A DNA stretch of 64,000 nucleotides from Haloterrigena salifodinae (GCF_003977755.1 NZ_RQWN01000006.1:62001-126000), one strand, 5' to 3'. Counted from the stretch's first letter, positions 36,872 through 46,528 are shown. Notes: generated from the letters alone by a model not told the origin. Numbers and translations are program-made.

Positions 36872-37645
36872 ATGGTCGATTACCAACACAGCCCGGTGAC
36901 CGTCAGTGGCAAACGAGCCGTCGTCATCGGCGGGACGAGCGGGATCGGACAGGCGATCGCCCTCGGCTTCGCCGAGGAGGGCGCCGACGTCATCGCGACG
37001 AGTCGCAGCGAGGAGAAAGTCGACGAAACTGCCTCGGCGATCGAAGACCGCGGCGTCGTGACAGCGCGGGTCACCTGCGACGTCACCGACGCCGACTCGC
37101 TCGAGGCCGTCCGCGAGACGGCCGTCGACGAACTCGGCGGCGTCGACATCGTCGTCGCCTCGCAGGGAGCGATCTCCCGGAAGTCGGTCCAGGACATCTC
37201 CGACGAGGACTGGGATTTCGTCACCGACGTCGCGCTCGACGGCGTCCGCCGGGTGACCCAGGCCTTCGCGCCGGCGATGGACGAAGGCGGGTCGATCATC
37301 AACATCTCCTCGCTGACGGCGCGGCTCTCGATGGCGAACCTGCCGGCGTACACCGCCGCCAAGGGCGGCGTCGAGGCCTTCACCCGTGCGTCCGCGAAGG
37401 AACTCTCGCCCGACATCAGAGTCAACGCGATCGCGCCGGGTTTCGTCATCACGCCCCAGAACGCGGACACGTACGCCGAGGGTACCGAGAAACGCGAGCG
37501 CATCGACGAGCGAACCCCGCTCGGCCGAGTCGCCGAGCGCGAGGAGATCGTCGGCGCGGCGATCTACCTCGGTAGCGACGCCAGTTCGTTCGTAACCGGC
37601 GAGATCGTCACGATCGACGGCGGCTTCGCCGACAGCGCGTTCTGA
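36872..37645 (+). CDS. Classical short-chain dehydrogenase/reductase
   Basis: Predicted SDR of 257 residues with GGTSGIG cofactor loop, catalytic Ser in NISSLTAR and YTAAK. The usual NNAG reads ASQG, a known but less common variant. The TATA-like AAACATAATG near 36842 supports the ATG at 36872 over 36845. It ends 18 bases before the convergent lactonase gene. It could be a sugar dehydrogenase supplying the lactonase, but the substrate is not visible. Confidence 0.75.
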   Translation: MVDYQHSPVTVSGKRAVVIGGTSGIGQAIALGFAEEGADVIATSRSEEKVDETASAIEDRGVVTARVTCDVTDADSLEAVRETAVDELGGVDIVVASQGAISRKSVQDISDEDWDFVTDVALDGVRRVTQAFAPAMDEGGSIINISSLTARLSMANLPAYTAAKGGVEAFTRASAKELSPDIRVNAIAPGFVITPQNADTYAEGTEKRERIDERTPLGRVAEREEIVGAAIYLGSDASSFVTGEIVTIDGGFADSAF

Positions 37646-37663
37646 CCGCGTCCGGCACCTGAA

Positions 37664-38536
37664 TTACTCCGTTTTGATTCGCGACCGGAACGCTTCGCTG
37701 CCGCCGGTCTCGAGCCCCGTCGCTCGGAAGAGCGCGCCGGCGCCGTCACCTTCTGCCTCCCGATCGCCGCCCTCGAGCGCCGTCGTCAGGTACAGGTCGT
37801 CGTATTCGGGACCGGCGAAGGTGACCGAGGATACTTTGCGTGCGGGAACGGTGAGTTGGTCGACCGGGTCACCGGTCGGATCGTACCGAACCGCGCGACC
37901 GCCGTTCCACCGCGCCGACCAGACGTAGTCGTCCTCGTCGACGGTCAGCCCGTCCGGAATCCCGTCGTCGGCGGGCGTCTCGACGAACGTCCGTCGGTTC
38001 GAGAGCCCCCCAGTTTCCCGGTCGTAGTCGAACGCGTAGATCCGGTGGGCCTCCGACTCGGTGAAGTAGAACGTCTCGAGGTCGGCGGTAAAGCCCATAC
38101 CGTTCGCGATGTCGACGTCCTCGACGACGGTCGTGACGGTAGCGTCGACGTCGAGCCGGTAGAGATCGCCCAGCGAATCCTCGTCGGGCATCGTCCCGCA
38201 GAACACCCGCCCCTCGGGGTCCGCGATGACGTCGTTAAAGCGCGTGTCGACGTCGACGTCGGTGACGAGCGTCGCCGATTCCGAACCCGGCTGCCAGCGA
38301 CTGACTCGACCGTTCTGGAAGAGCAGTAGCGAGCCGTCGGCCTGGATCGTGAAGCCGCCGATCGGCTGGTCGCCGTCGGTTTCGTACGCGAGCGTATGCG
38401 TTTCGGCGTCCGGATCGAACCGATACAGTTTGCCCGCCGGGATATCGACCCAGAACAAACAGTCTTCGTCGGGGTGCCACAACGGTCCTTCGCCCGTGTC
38501 GTTTTGCGTGTCCGCGACACGTTCGAGTCGGGTCAT
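37664..38536 (-). CDS. xacC: SMP-30/gluconolactonase-family pentonolactonase (XacC type)
   Basis: Predicted calcium- or zinc-binding six-bladed propeller of 290 residues that hydrolyses xylono- and arabinonolactone to the acid. Family marks: EGPLWHPDEDCLFWVDI near the N-terminus with the metal-ligand Glu, the NGMGFTAD segment with its Asn, and PDGLTVDEDDYVWSARW with the catalytic Asp. It lies 97 bases downstream of the IclR regulator gene on the same strand, with a TATA-like AGATATC before its own start. Confidence 0.82.
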   Translation of the reverse strand: MTRLERVADTQNDTGEGPLWHPDEDCLFWVDIPAGKLYRFDPDAETHTLAYETDGDQPIGGFTIQADGSLLLFQNGRVSRWQPGSESATLVTDVDVDTRFNDVIADPEGRVFCGTMPDEDSLGDLYRLDVDATVTTVVEDVDIANGMGFTADLETFYFTESEAHRIYAFDYDRETGGLSNRRTFVETPADDGIPDGLTVDEDDYVWSARWNGGRAVRYDPTGDPVDQLTVPARKVSSVTFAGPEYDDLYLTTALEGGDREAEGDGAGALFRATGLETGGSEAFRSRIKTE

Positions 38537-38633
38537 ACTCTGTTCGTGTCGCCGCGATCACTTCAAGATATCTCCGCGCGAAACGGCATCGAACGCGGAA
38601 ACGGCCGGCGAGAAACGGTCCGGAGACAGAGGG

Positions 38634-39395
38634 TTACGAGTAGTTGTGCTCGAGTTCGATGACGTTCGCGGTGCCGAGGACGGCGTCCGGAAGTTCCTCG
38701 TAGAACCGCTCCTCGCTGATCCGGTGGACCGGACAGGCGACGCTGATGGCGCCGATGCTCCGTTCTTCCCCGTTCGTAATGGGCGCGGAGACACAGCAGA
38801 GGCCGGCGAGGCGCTCCTCGTTGTCGACCGCGTACTTCTGCTCTCGGATCTGGTCGAGTTCGTTGAACAGTTGATCGCGGTCCGTGATCGTCTGCTCGGT
38901 CATCTTGGGCATCCCGTGCTTGTCGAGGATCTCGGTGACTTCGTCGCGGGGTCGGAAGGCAAGAATCGACTTGCCCAGTCCGGTGCAGTGCAGCCTGACC
39001 TGCTTTCCTTCGTGCGTATCGAGCTCCACGGCATTTTGGCCCTGCGCCTGGTAGAGGTAGATCCCCATCCCGTTTTTCTCGACGAGGAGGTTCGCCAACT
39101 CGCCGGTTTCGTTGGCGAGTTTGTCGATCTCGGACCGGGCGGTCTCGTAGATCTGGGTCCGGTCTCGAGCGTACGCGCCGAGGCCGAGGAACGAGAGGCC
39201 GATCTGGTACTCGTCGCCCTCCTTGACGAGGTACTCCCTGTTCACGAGCGTGTTCAGGTGGTTGTGAACCGCGCTTTTGCCGATATCGACCTGCTCGGCG
39301 ATCTCGGAGACGCCTGCGCCGTCGAGTTCCTGAATGATCTCCACGATCTCCATCGCCCTGTCGACCGTTCGGACCGGGTGTTTCGGTTCTGCCAT
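38634..39395 (-). CDS. xacR: IclR-family transcriptional regulator (XacR type)
   Basis: Predicted DNA-binding regulator of 253 residues. An N-terminal winged helix (about 10-70, RTVDRAMEIVEII and DIGKSAVHNHLNTL) is followed by the IclR effector domain (about 80-250, with LTGLGKSILA-like LHCTGLGKSILAF and CPVHRI). XacR of Haloferax activates the pentose pathway genes. The start at 39395 is set by TATA-like AATTATATTGG centred about 25 bases upstream; a longer reading to 39482 runs through that promoter. The repeats upstream (39558-39808) are its most likely targets here. Confidence 0.85.
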   Translation of the reverse strand: MAEPKHPVRTVDRAMEIVEIIQELDGAGVSEIAEQVDIGKSAVHNHLNTLVNREYLVKEGDEYQIGLSFLGLGAYARDRTQIYETARSEIDKLANETGELANLLVEKNGMGIYLYQAQGQNAVELDTHEGKQVRLHCTGLGKSILAFRPRDEVTEILDKHGMPKMTEQTITDRDQLFNELDQIREQKYAVDNEERLAGLCCVSAPITNGEERSIGAISVACPVHRISEERFYEELPDAVLGTANVIELEHNYS

Positions 39396-39557
39396 GGTTT
39401 CCCTATGCACCGAACCAATATAATTTTTGTTCTGGTTGAGACGCGCCACTTTCTCAAGGGTTCGCCGAAGCTTCTCTATCACTGAACGACAGTGGACGGT
39501 ATCGCTGCCGTAGGGACAGACAGTACACCGTTCTCCAGAAGCGCTTAGTTTGCTAGG

Positions 39558-39588
39558 TATAGAGAACGGTTTTCAACTATACGGAACG
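39558..39588 (+). promoter_or_regulatory. Tandem motif copy 1 (ATAGAGAA-N13-TACGGAAC)
   Basis: Contains TATAGAGAAC (39558-39567) and TATACGGAAC (39578-39587), a direct repeat with 20-base period. Matches the copy at 39778-39808 at 25 of 31 positions. The GAAC ends lie on one DNA face, as expected for a dimer of dimers or tandem regulator sites. Confidence 0.5.
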
Positions 39589-39616
39589 CCGTATCGCCGA
39601 GGCAAATAGCCCCATA

Positions 39617-39636
39617 TTACGGTAGTACTACTGTAA
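39617..39636. promoter_or_regulatory. 20-base near-perfect palindrome shared with the xacA region
   Basis: TTACGGTAGTACTACTGTAA is palindromic except for one base (G39621 in place of A) and contains the central 13 bases of the perfect palindrome at 7185-7202 unchanged. It lies about 220 bases upstream of xacR and 480 upstream of GH127. Confidence 0.6.
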
Positions 39637-39777
39637 ATACACTCGCTATTCCGGTATTCGAACCGGTGTGTGACGAAGAGACACTGCGTTATTCGCCGCT
39701 GTAGCGGCCCACCGATTCGAACCGTCCCTCGGTAACTGTTACCACAGTATATCCAGTTTTAGAGATGGTCGTTCGAA

Positions 39778-39808
39778 TATAGAGAATGGTGTTGTGCTCT
39801 ACGGAACG
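39778..39808 (+). promoter_or_regulatory. Tandem motif copy 2 (ATAGAGAA-N13-TACGGAAC)
   Basis: TATAGAGAAT (39778-39787) is followed by TACGGAAC (39800-39807) at the same spacing as in copy 1. It lies about 290 bases before the GH127 start. Confidence 0.5.
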
Positions 39809-40099
39809 TTACAGTCGCGTGACCGGTAGTTTCGGCCCGACGGTAGAACGAGCGTGCCCACAGCACCACACCCACTGGTTCGCTGCGCCGTGCGGGCCCA
39901 GCGTGAGCGAACAGACGGACTCGACGACGAATTACCTGATCGCATCCCGTCGCCATCGTCGCTCGTGTGCTCGCCCGCGACTCCCTCGAGCGCTCGAGTT
40001 CCGACTCTCACGCGCAGCGTTTCGGTCTCCGGAGCCGCCCTGTCGCTTCGATAACCTTTATTACCAACTGGCCGATACGAGCGGGTGGGAACTACACGC

Positions 40100-42010
40100 A
40101 TGGGTCCACGAGATGCAGTTAGCGACGGAATTTCGCTCTCCGAGGTCACGATCGACGACGACTTTTGGTCGCCGCGACGGGAGCGAAACAGGGACATAAC
40201 GATCAGCTATCAGTACGACCAGCTCGAGGAGTCCGGGACGCTCGAGAACTTCCGACGCGTCGCCGACGAGGAGTCCGGCGGGTTTCAGGGGATGTGGTTT
40301 CAGGATACGGACGCGTACAAGTGGATCGAGGCCGCCTCGTACGTGCTCTCTCAGCGCGAGGATCCCGAACTGGAGGCGAAGGTCGACGAGGTGATCTCGC
40401 TGATCGCCGACGCACAGCAGCCCGACGGCTACCTGAACACGTACTTCTCCCTCGTCGAGCCCGAGAACCGGTGGACGAACCTCCACATGATGCACGAACT
40501 CTACTGCGCCGGACATCTCATCGAGGCCGCGGTCGCCCACTACAGGGCAACCGAAAAGGAGACGCTGCTCGAGGTGGCGGTCGACTTCGCGGACCGTGTC
40601 GACGACGTCTTCGGCGACGAGGTCGATGGCGTTCCCGGCCACGAGGAGATCGAACTGGCGCTCCTGAAACTCTACCGGGTCACCGACGAGATGCGGTATC
40701 TCGAGCTCGCGAAGTACTTCATCGACCTGCGCGGGAAGGAGGACCGCCTGGCCTGGGAGATCGACAACCCGGAGACGCTCGGTGGCGCCGAGTACGACGA
40801 CGGCGAGGTCATTTCCGCCGCACGGGACGTCTTCACCCACGAAGACGGCTCGTACGACGGGCGCTACGCTCAGGCCCACGAGCCACTCCGGGACCAGGAG
40901 ACCGTCGAAGGCCACTCCGTCAGGGCGATGTACCTGTTCGCGGCCGCGACGGACCTCGCTATCGAGACGGACGAAGACGAGTTGATCGAGTCCCTCGAGC
41001 GCCTCTGGACGAACATGACGACGAAGCGGATGTACGTCACCGGCGGACTCGGGCCCGAGGAGGCCCACGAGGGGTTCACGACGGACTACGACCTCAGGAA
41101 CGACGCCTACGCCGAGACCTGCGCCACAATCGGGAGCGTCTACTGGAACCAGCGGCTGTTCGAACTCACCGGCGAGGCGAAGTACGCGGACCTCATCGAG
41201 CGGACGCTGTACAACGGCTTCCTCGCCGGCGTCTCGCTCGACGGAACCGAGTTCTTCTACGAGAACCCCTTAGAGAGCGACGGAGACCACCACCGGAAGG
41301 GCTGGTTCACCTGCGCGTGCTGTCCGCCGAACGCAGCCCGGCTGCTCGCGTCGCTCGGCGAATACGTCTACAGCCAGCGGGAATCGGCGCTGTACGTCAA
41401 TCAGTACCTTGGCGGTAGCGTCGAGACGACGGTCGACGGCGCGACCGTCGAGCTATCCCAGGACAGCTCCCTCCCGTGGTCGGGCGAGGTCACCATCGAT
41501 GTCGACGCCGAGGGGTCGTCGGTGCCGCTTCGCCTCCGAATCCCAGAGTGGGCCGAGTCGTCGACGGTGACGGTAAACGGCGAGTCGCTCGACGCGCCCG
41601 CCGAGGGCTACCTCGAGGTCGAACGGGAGTGGGACGACGACCGGATCGAGCTGACCTTCGAGCAGGCGGTCACGCGGCTGGAAGCCCATCCGGCGGTAGC
41701 GGCCGACGCCGGTCGCGTCGCCCTCAAACGCGGGCCGCTCGTCTACTGTCTCGAGGCGGTCGACAACGACCGGCCGCTCCACCAGTACGAGGACCCGGAG
41801 CCGACCTCGACGACGCACCGACCGGACCTGCTCGAGGGCGTCACGGTCATCGAAGGTGAGGCGAGCGTGCCAGACCGGCAGGGCTGGGACGGCGAACTGT
41901 ACCGGCCGGCCGACGAGACGGCTCGAGAACGGACCGAGTTCACGGCGATTCCCTACTACGCGTGGGACAACCGCGAACCGGGAGCGATGCGAGTCTGGCT
42001 CCGGTCGTAG
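40100..42010 (+). CDS. GH127 beta-L-arabinofuranosidase
   Basis: Predicted cytosolic enzyme of 636 residues (formerly DUF1680) that removes beta-linked L-arabinofuranose. An N-terminal strand region leads into an alpha/alpha barrel and C-terminal beta domains. The zinc site of the Bifidobacterium HypBA1 enzyme is conserved with almost the same numbering: Glu339 and Cys341 (YAETCATIG) and Cys405, Cys407, Cys408 (CACCPPN); Cys407 corresponds to the proposed nucleophile. The ATG at 40100 was chosen; a GTG at 40085 fits the TATA box at 40055 equally well. It faces xacR across the shared regulatory region. Confidence 0.85.
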   Translation: MGPRDAVSDGISLSEVTIDDDFWSPRRERNRDITISYQYDQLEESGTLENFRRVADEESGGFQGMWFQDTDAYKWIEAASYVLSQREDPELEAKVDEVISLIADAQQPDGYLNTYFSLVEPENRWTNLHMMHELYCAGHLIEAAVAHYRATEKETLLEVAVDFADRVDDVFGDEVDGVPGHEEIELALLKLYRVTDEMRYLELAKYFIDLRGKEDRLAWEIDNPETLGGAEYDDGEVISAARDVFTHEDGSYDGRYAQAHEPLRDQETVEGHSVRAMYLFAAATDLAIETDEDELIESLERLWTNMTTKRMYVTGGLGPEEAHEGFTTDYDLRNDAYAETCATIGSVYWNQRLFELTGEAKYADLIERTLYNGFLAGVSLDGTEFFYENPLESDGDHHRKGWFTCACCPPNAARLLASLGEYVYSQRESALYVNQYLGGSVETTVDGATVELSQDSSLPWSGEVTIDVDAEGSSVPLRLRIPEWAESSTVTVNGESLDAPAEGYLEVEREWDDDRIELTFEQAVTRLEAHPAVAADAGRVALKRGPLVYCLEAVDNDRPLHQYEDPEPTSTTHRPDLLEGVTVIEGEASVPDRQGWDGELYRPADETARERTEFTAIPYYAWDNREPGAMRVWLRS

Positions 42011-42037
42011 CGGCCGCCGACCCGACCTCGGCTCGCC

Positions 42038-43927
42038 TCAGTTGTTCTGCGTGATGCGCTCGACGAACGTTTCCGGGAGTTCGTTGATCTCGCCGGCCTG
42101 GACCTTCCAGAGGTTCGCGTAGAGCCCGTCCTGCTCGAGCAACGCGCCGTGACCCCCTCGCTCGACGATCTCCCCGTCGTCGAGGACGAGAATGGTGTCG
42201 GCATCGCGGACCGTCGACAGTCGGTGGGCGATGACGAACGTCGTCCTGTCGGCGGTGATCTCCTCGATCGAGCGCTGGATGAGCATCTCCGTCTCGGTGT
42301 CGACGTCGCTGGTCGCCTCGTCAAGGACGAGGATCTCCGGATTCGAGAGGATGATACGCGCGAGCGCGATCCGCTGGCGCTGCCCGCCGGAGAGTTTGAC
42401 GCCCTCCTCACCGACCTGGGTGTCGTACCCGTCCGGAAGCTCCTCGATGAACGTGTGGGCCTGTGCGGCCTCGGCGGCGTCGACGACCTCCTCGTCGGTC
42501 GCGTCGAAGGTCCCGTACGCGATGTTCTCCCTGACGGTGCCGCCGAAGAGGTAGTTGTTCTGACTGACGTAGCCGATTGTCTCCCGGAGACTCGCCAGCG
42601 TCACGTCGCAGACGTCGTGGCCGTCGATCCTGACCTCCCCCTCGTCGGTCTCGTACATCCGCATGAGGAGGCGGACGACCGTGGACTTACCCGCGCCGGT
42701 CGGCCCGACGAACGCGACCGTCTCGCCCGGCTCGACCTCGAACGAGATGTCCTCGAGGACGTACTCCTCGTCGGGGTCGTAGGCGAAGCTCACGTCGTCG
42801 TACTCGACGCGGCCGTCGACGTCGGTCAGCTCCGTCGCGTCCTCGCGGTCCTCGATGGCGACGGGCATGTCCATAAGGCCGACGACGCGTTTGCCGGACG
42901 CGCGGGCGTTCTCGTACTGTTCGATGATGAGCGCGATCTGCTTGAGCGGACCGGTAAACCGCTGGCTCATAAAGAGGAAAGTGACGAGCGAGCCGACGGT
43001 GAGCGTCCCGCTGAACAGCGGCGGCGGCCCAATGACGACCCAATAGCCGCCGATGATGAACGTCGCCGCGAACGACGCGTTCGTGATGAAGTTACTCCCC
43101 GGATGGTACAGCGTGTTGAGCTTGATCCGCTGCCAGTTCGTATCGAAGTAACGGTAGGAGACGTCCGTGACGCGGTCGGACTCGTAGGACTCCGTCGTCA
43201 TCGTCTTGATGAGGTGGATCCCGCCGAGGTTGTTCTCGAGGCGGGTGTTCATGCCGCCGACGCTCGATCGAATCCGGTCGTAGACCGGCTCGACCCGGCG
43301 CATGAACCACAGCGTGAACGCGGTGAGCAAGGGGACTGCCCCCAACGTCACGATCGCGAGCTGCCAGTTCAGATAGACGAGTATCCCGGTGATTCCCAGG
43401 AGGACCGTCCCGATCCGGACCGCCCGGGTGAGCGCGTCATCGAAGAACTGCTCGAAGTTGGAGATGTCGTTGTTCAGGATGCTCATGAGTTCGCCCTTCT
43501 CGTGACCGTCGAAGAAGCGAACGTCCAGCTGTTGCATCTTGTCGTAGGTGGACGTGCGAACGACGTGCATTAGGTGGTGTGAGAAGTAGTCGACCGAGAG
43601 CATCCGCACCGTCGCCAGCAGCGCCGTGAACACGTAACATCCGAAGATAAGCGCAAACGAGAACCAGAGCTGTCCTTCCGTCGTCGCCGGAATGGTCCCG
43701 GCCGGGACGAGCGGCAGGTCGTACGCCGTCGTCTGGTTGAAGACGGCGTCGATAGCGACGCCGAGAACGAACGGCGGGACCAACGACGCGAGCCGCTCGA
43801 ATAAGCCGGCGAGGAGTCCGATCGAGAACCAGTGACGCCGCTCCTGACTAAAGCGGACGAAGAGACGGACCAACGGCCATTCGACTGCATCACGATACCC
43901 CTCCAATCGATGTTCTCTGTTGGACAC
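42038..43927 (-). CDS. ABC-type exporter with fused permease and ATPase
   Basis: Predicted half-transporter of about 629 residues of the MsbA/multidrug type: six transmembrane helices in the first 330 residues, then an ATPase with Walker A GPTGAGKST, signature LSGGQRQR, Walker B ILVLDEATSD and switch IAHRLST. It should work as a homodimer. I chose the GTG at 43927 because the conserved sequence starts soon after (HRLEGYRDAVEWP) and a TATA-like CTATTTG lies about 35 bases upstream; a longer reading to 44104 has no family support. Its link to arabinan use is not evident. Confidence 0.82.
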   Translation of the reverse strand: MSNREHRLEGYRDAVEWPLVRLFVRFSQERRHWFSIGLLAGLFERLASLVPPFVLGVAIDAVFNQTTAYDLPLVPAGTIPATTEGQLWFSFALIFGCYVFTALLATVRMLSVDYFSHHLMHVVRTSTYDKMQQLDVRFFDGHEKGELMSILNNDISNFEQFFDDALTRAVRIGTVLLGITGILVYLNWQLAIVTLGAVPLLTAFTLWFMRRVEPVYDRIRSSVGGMNTRLENNLGGIHLIKTMTTESYESDRVTDVSYRYFDTNWQRIKLNTLYHPGSNFITNASFAATFIIGGYWVVIGPPPLFSGTLTVGSLVTFLFMSQRFTGPLKQIALIIEQYENARASGKRVVGLMDMPVAIEDREDATELTDVDGRVEYDDVSFAYDPDEEYVLEDISFEVEPGETVAFVGPTGAGKSTVVRLLMRMYETDEGEVRIDGHDVCDVTLASLRETIGYVSQNNYLFGGTVRENIAYGTFDATDEEVVDAAEAAQAHTFIEELPDGYDTQVGEEGVKLSGGQRQRIALARIILSNPEILVLDEATSDVDTETEMLIQRSIEEITADRTTFVIAHRLSTVRDADTILVLDDGEIVERGGHGALLEQDGLYANLWKVQAGEINELPETFVERITQNN

Positions 43928-44198
43928 TGTCTCGGTGATTCTCGAACCCGATCCGTCAAATAGTTTGGTACTCTGTGATGATTTCAATCGGCCGAAAGAA
44001 CGGATCGTTAGGCGCTTCGTCGCAGCGACTCTCGTTCGTCCCTCGACATACGGGCGATAACGCGGTCGCGACCGGCCGCCGAATACCGCAATTGCAGTCT
44101 TCAACTGCCGGTCGGTATTCCCGCACTGCGGGTTTTGCCGGGTTTAGCGTGACATAAACCGGGGAACTTATAACACTTTAACGGAAAGGGAAGTGTGG

Positions 44199-45707
44199 AT
44201 GGCTAACGCACGGATCACAGTTCATACTGCAGCGGATATCGACCGCATCGAACCCGAGGTCCACGGTCACTTCTCCGAACACCTCGGACGATGTGTCTAC
44301 GAGGGTCTCTGGACCAGCGACAGCGCCGACGAGGACGGGTACCGGGAGGACGTCGTCGAACTCCTCGCCGACCTCGAGATTCCCGTTCTTCGCTGGCCCG
44401 GCGGCTGTTTCGCCGACGACTACCACTGGGAAGACGGCGTCGGACCCCAGGAGGACCGACCGCGGCGACGGAACCTCTTCTGGGCGCAGGGTCCCGAGGA
44501 CCTCCCCGAGGAGTCCAACGCCTTCGGCACCGACGAGTTCCTGCAACTCTGCGAGCGAATCGGCACGGAGCCGTACCTCGCGGCCAACGTCGGTTCGGGT
44601 AGTCCGCAGGAGGCCGCCAACTGGGTCGAGTACTGCAACTACGACGGCGACACCGAACTCGCCGACCGGCGACGCGAGAACGGCCACGAAGAACCCTACG
44701 GCGTCAAGTACTGGGGTCTCGGTAACGAGAACTGGGGCTGTGGCGGTCAGATGTCGCCCGAACAGTACGCTCGCGAGTACCGCCGATACGCCACCTATGT
44801 CGGCACCCAGTCGAACCTGATGTTCGACCACGACATCGAGCTCATCGCCTGCGGGTTCGAGGGCCACGAGTGGAACCGCCGCTTCCTCGAGGAGATCAAC
44901 CAGTCCCGGTGGGGCGTGGAGTTCCCGCTCGACCACCTCACGCTGCACCACTACTACGGCCGCGGGATGAACATCGACGAGGCCGACGAGGACCAGTACG
45001 ACCGCATGCTCGTCGAGGCCCTCGAGATGGAACGACACATCGAGCGGATGGCCGGCGCGATCAACGCCGTCGCGACGACCCGCGACATCGGCGTCATCAT
45101 CGACGAGTGGGGGACCTGGCATCCCGAGGCGACGGCCGACAACGGGCTCGAGCAGCCGGGGACCGTCCTCGACGCGCTCTCCGCGGCGGCCGTTCTGGAC
45201 GTCTTCAACCACTACAGCGACGTCCTGACGATGACGAACATCGCACAGACGGTCAACGTCCTGCAGTGTCTCATCGAGACCGACGAGGACGAGGCCTGGG
45301 CGCGTCCCACCTACCGCGTCTTCGATCTGTACGCACAGCACAAGGGTAGCGAGGCCGTGCAGACGTCGGTCGACACGCCGACGCGCGAACTCGCCGACGA
45401 CGACGAGGACCGCGAGCTGCCGCTCGTCGGCGCGTCCGCGTCGGTCGACGACGACGAAACTTACGTGACCGTCACAAACCTCGACTGCCGCGAGGAGAAG
45501 ACGATCGAAGTCGCCCTCGAGGGCGTCGACCTCGACTCGGCGACCGTCGAGGCCGAGTTGCTGTTCGCGGACCACGACGCCGACGCCGAGGTCGACGCAG
45601 ACAACGCCGAGGAGTTCACCGCCGAGGAACTCGACGTGTCGGTCGACAGCGACACTCTGATCGCCGAGCTGCCGGCGTCGACGGTCGCTGGAATCTCGAT
45701 CCAGTAA
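44199..45707 (+). CDS. Cytosolic GH51 alpha-L-arabinofuranosidase
   Basis: Predicted intracellular arabinofuranosidase of 502 residues, the usual GH51 length. Acid/base Glu177 lies in GNENWG and the nucleophile Glu303 in IIDEWGTWHP; the GGCFADDYHW segment and the C-terminal beta domain complete the fold. No signal peptide. TATA-like TTATAACAC centred about 29 bases before the ATG at 44199 favours it over a GTG at 44193. It should release arabinose from imported arabino-oligosaccharides. Confidence 0.88.
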   Translation: MANARITVHTAADIDRIEPEVHGHFSEHLGRCVYEGLWTSDSADEDGYREDVVELLADLEIPVLRWPGGCFADDYHWEDGVGPQEDRPRRRNLFWAQGPEDLPEESNAFGTDEFLQLCERIGTEPYLAANVGSGSPQEAANWVEYCNYDGDTELADRRRENGHEEPYGVKYWGLGNENWGCGGQMSPEQYAREYRRYATYVGTQSNLMFDHDIELIACGFEGHEWNRRFLEEINQSRWGVEFPLDHLTLHHYYGRGMNIDEADEDQYDRMLVEALEMERHIERMAGAINAVATTRDIGVIIDEWGTWHPEATADNGLEQPGTVLDALSAAAVLDVFNHYSDVLTMTNIAQTVNVLQCLIETDEDEAWARPTYRVFDLYAQHKGSEAVQTSVDTPTRELADDDEDRELPLVGASASVDDDETYVTVTNLDCREEKTIEVALEGVDLDSATVEAELLFADHDADAEVDADNAEEFTAEELDVSVDSDTLIAELPASTVAGISIQ

Positions 45708-45816
45708 CCCGACGCTCCGCGCTCGAGATTTCGAACGTTTCGAACATTTCGAAGGGACTCGAGGAGTCCTGAACGGTATTATCTCTTTTCGGCGAAAAAG
45801 CGGAATCTGGGGGAGA

Positions 45817-46281
45817 TCAGTCCATCTTGATCGTCACGGTGCCGTCGAAGTTGAGCAGGATGCGCTGGGCGAAGTCGCCGAACAGCGCCTTCCCGGTCGG
45901 CGACCGTCGCCGGCCGACGACGAAGAGGTGGTCGCTGCCGAGGTCCTCCGCGGTGGCGATGACCTCGTCGGCGCGCTCGCTCTCCTCGACGACGATGCCG
46001 TCGGTGGCATACTCAACCGACTCGTCGAACGAGTCGAACACCTCCTCGGCGATCTGTTGGGCGAACTGCTCCGCGGTGGAACTCGAGTCCGGCTCGCTGT
46101 ACGACGTCCCCTCCATCTGCTCGATTACTTCCAGGTTGTCCGCCGTCTCGTTGACCTGATCTGGCGTGATCCACGCGAGCACGGTCAACTTCGCGCCCGT
46201 GTCGTGAGCAAGCTGGCCGGCTTCCGCGAGCAGTTCTCGGTGAGCGTCCGTGTCGTCGATGACGACGAGTGCGTGATCCAT
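45817..46281 (-). CDS. Universal stress protein (UspA family)
   Basis: Predicted single-domain Usp of 154 residues with the nucleotide loop GRRRSPTGKALFGDFAQRIL. The start at 46281 is chosen because CTTATTTTG is centred about 29 bases upstream; in-frame ATGs at 46302, 46323 and 46407 would include that promoter. Residues 65-105 hold an acidic, Ser-rich insertion. It is only distantly like the Usp at 26326. Confidence 0.82.
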   Translation of the reverse strand: MDHALVVIDDTDAHRELLAEAGQLAHDTGAKLTVLAWITPDQVNETADNLEVIEQMEGTSYSEPDSSSTAEQFAQQIAEEVFDSFDESVEYATDGIVVEESERADEVIATAEDLGSDHLFVVGRRRSPTGKALFGDFAQRILLNFDGTVTIKMD

Positions 46282-46528
46282 GCCCCCGTCTTGAGTAGTC
46301 ATCAAAATAAGTGTACTGCCCATGTCTTTCGTTATCTGTTGACAGTGTGTTCTACTGTGGTGTCTATTCGGCTCAAAAACCGCTGTCGGGAGCGATCGAG
46401 AACCCATTTCGAATCCTCAACCAGCGTGTAGGCTCGTTCGGTCCCGCTATCGACACCCGCACACTCACTCGAAGAGAAAGGGTGAATCCCGATTACGACG
46501 GCGCGAAACGAACGACCGTCGTCGCGTC

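Larger units (their letters stand above)
39396..40099. other. Divergent regulatory region between xacR and GH127 gene
   Basis: About 700 bases with no supported gene. The xacR TATA box is near 39414-39427 (- strand); the GH127 promoter has TTTATTA near 40055-40061. The middle carries the shared palindrome and two copies of the ATAGAGAA-N13-TACGGAAC motif exactly 220 bases apart. Composition is AT-richer than the genes from about 39545 to 39800. Confidence 0.6.

Noticed and set aside
39649-39670. TTCGAA-containing stem (CCGGT/ACCGG) that resembles a tRNA T-arm
   Set aside because: No acceptor, D or anticodon arms at proper distances; treated as noncoding repeat.
39799-40199. Overlapping frames of about 130 codons on both strands between xacR and GH127
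   Set aside because: Basic, Arg/Ser-rich translations unlike haloarchaeal proteins, and the region carries promoter elements.
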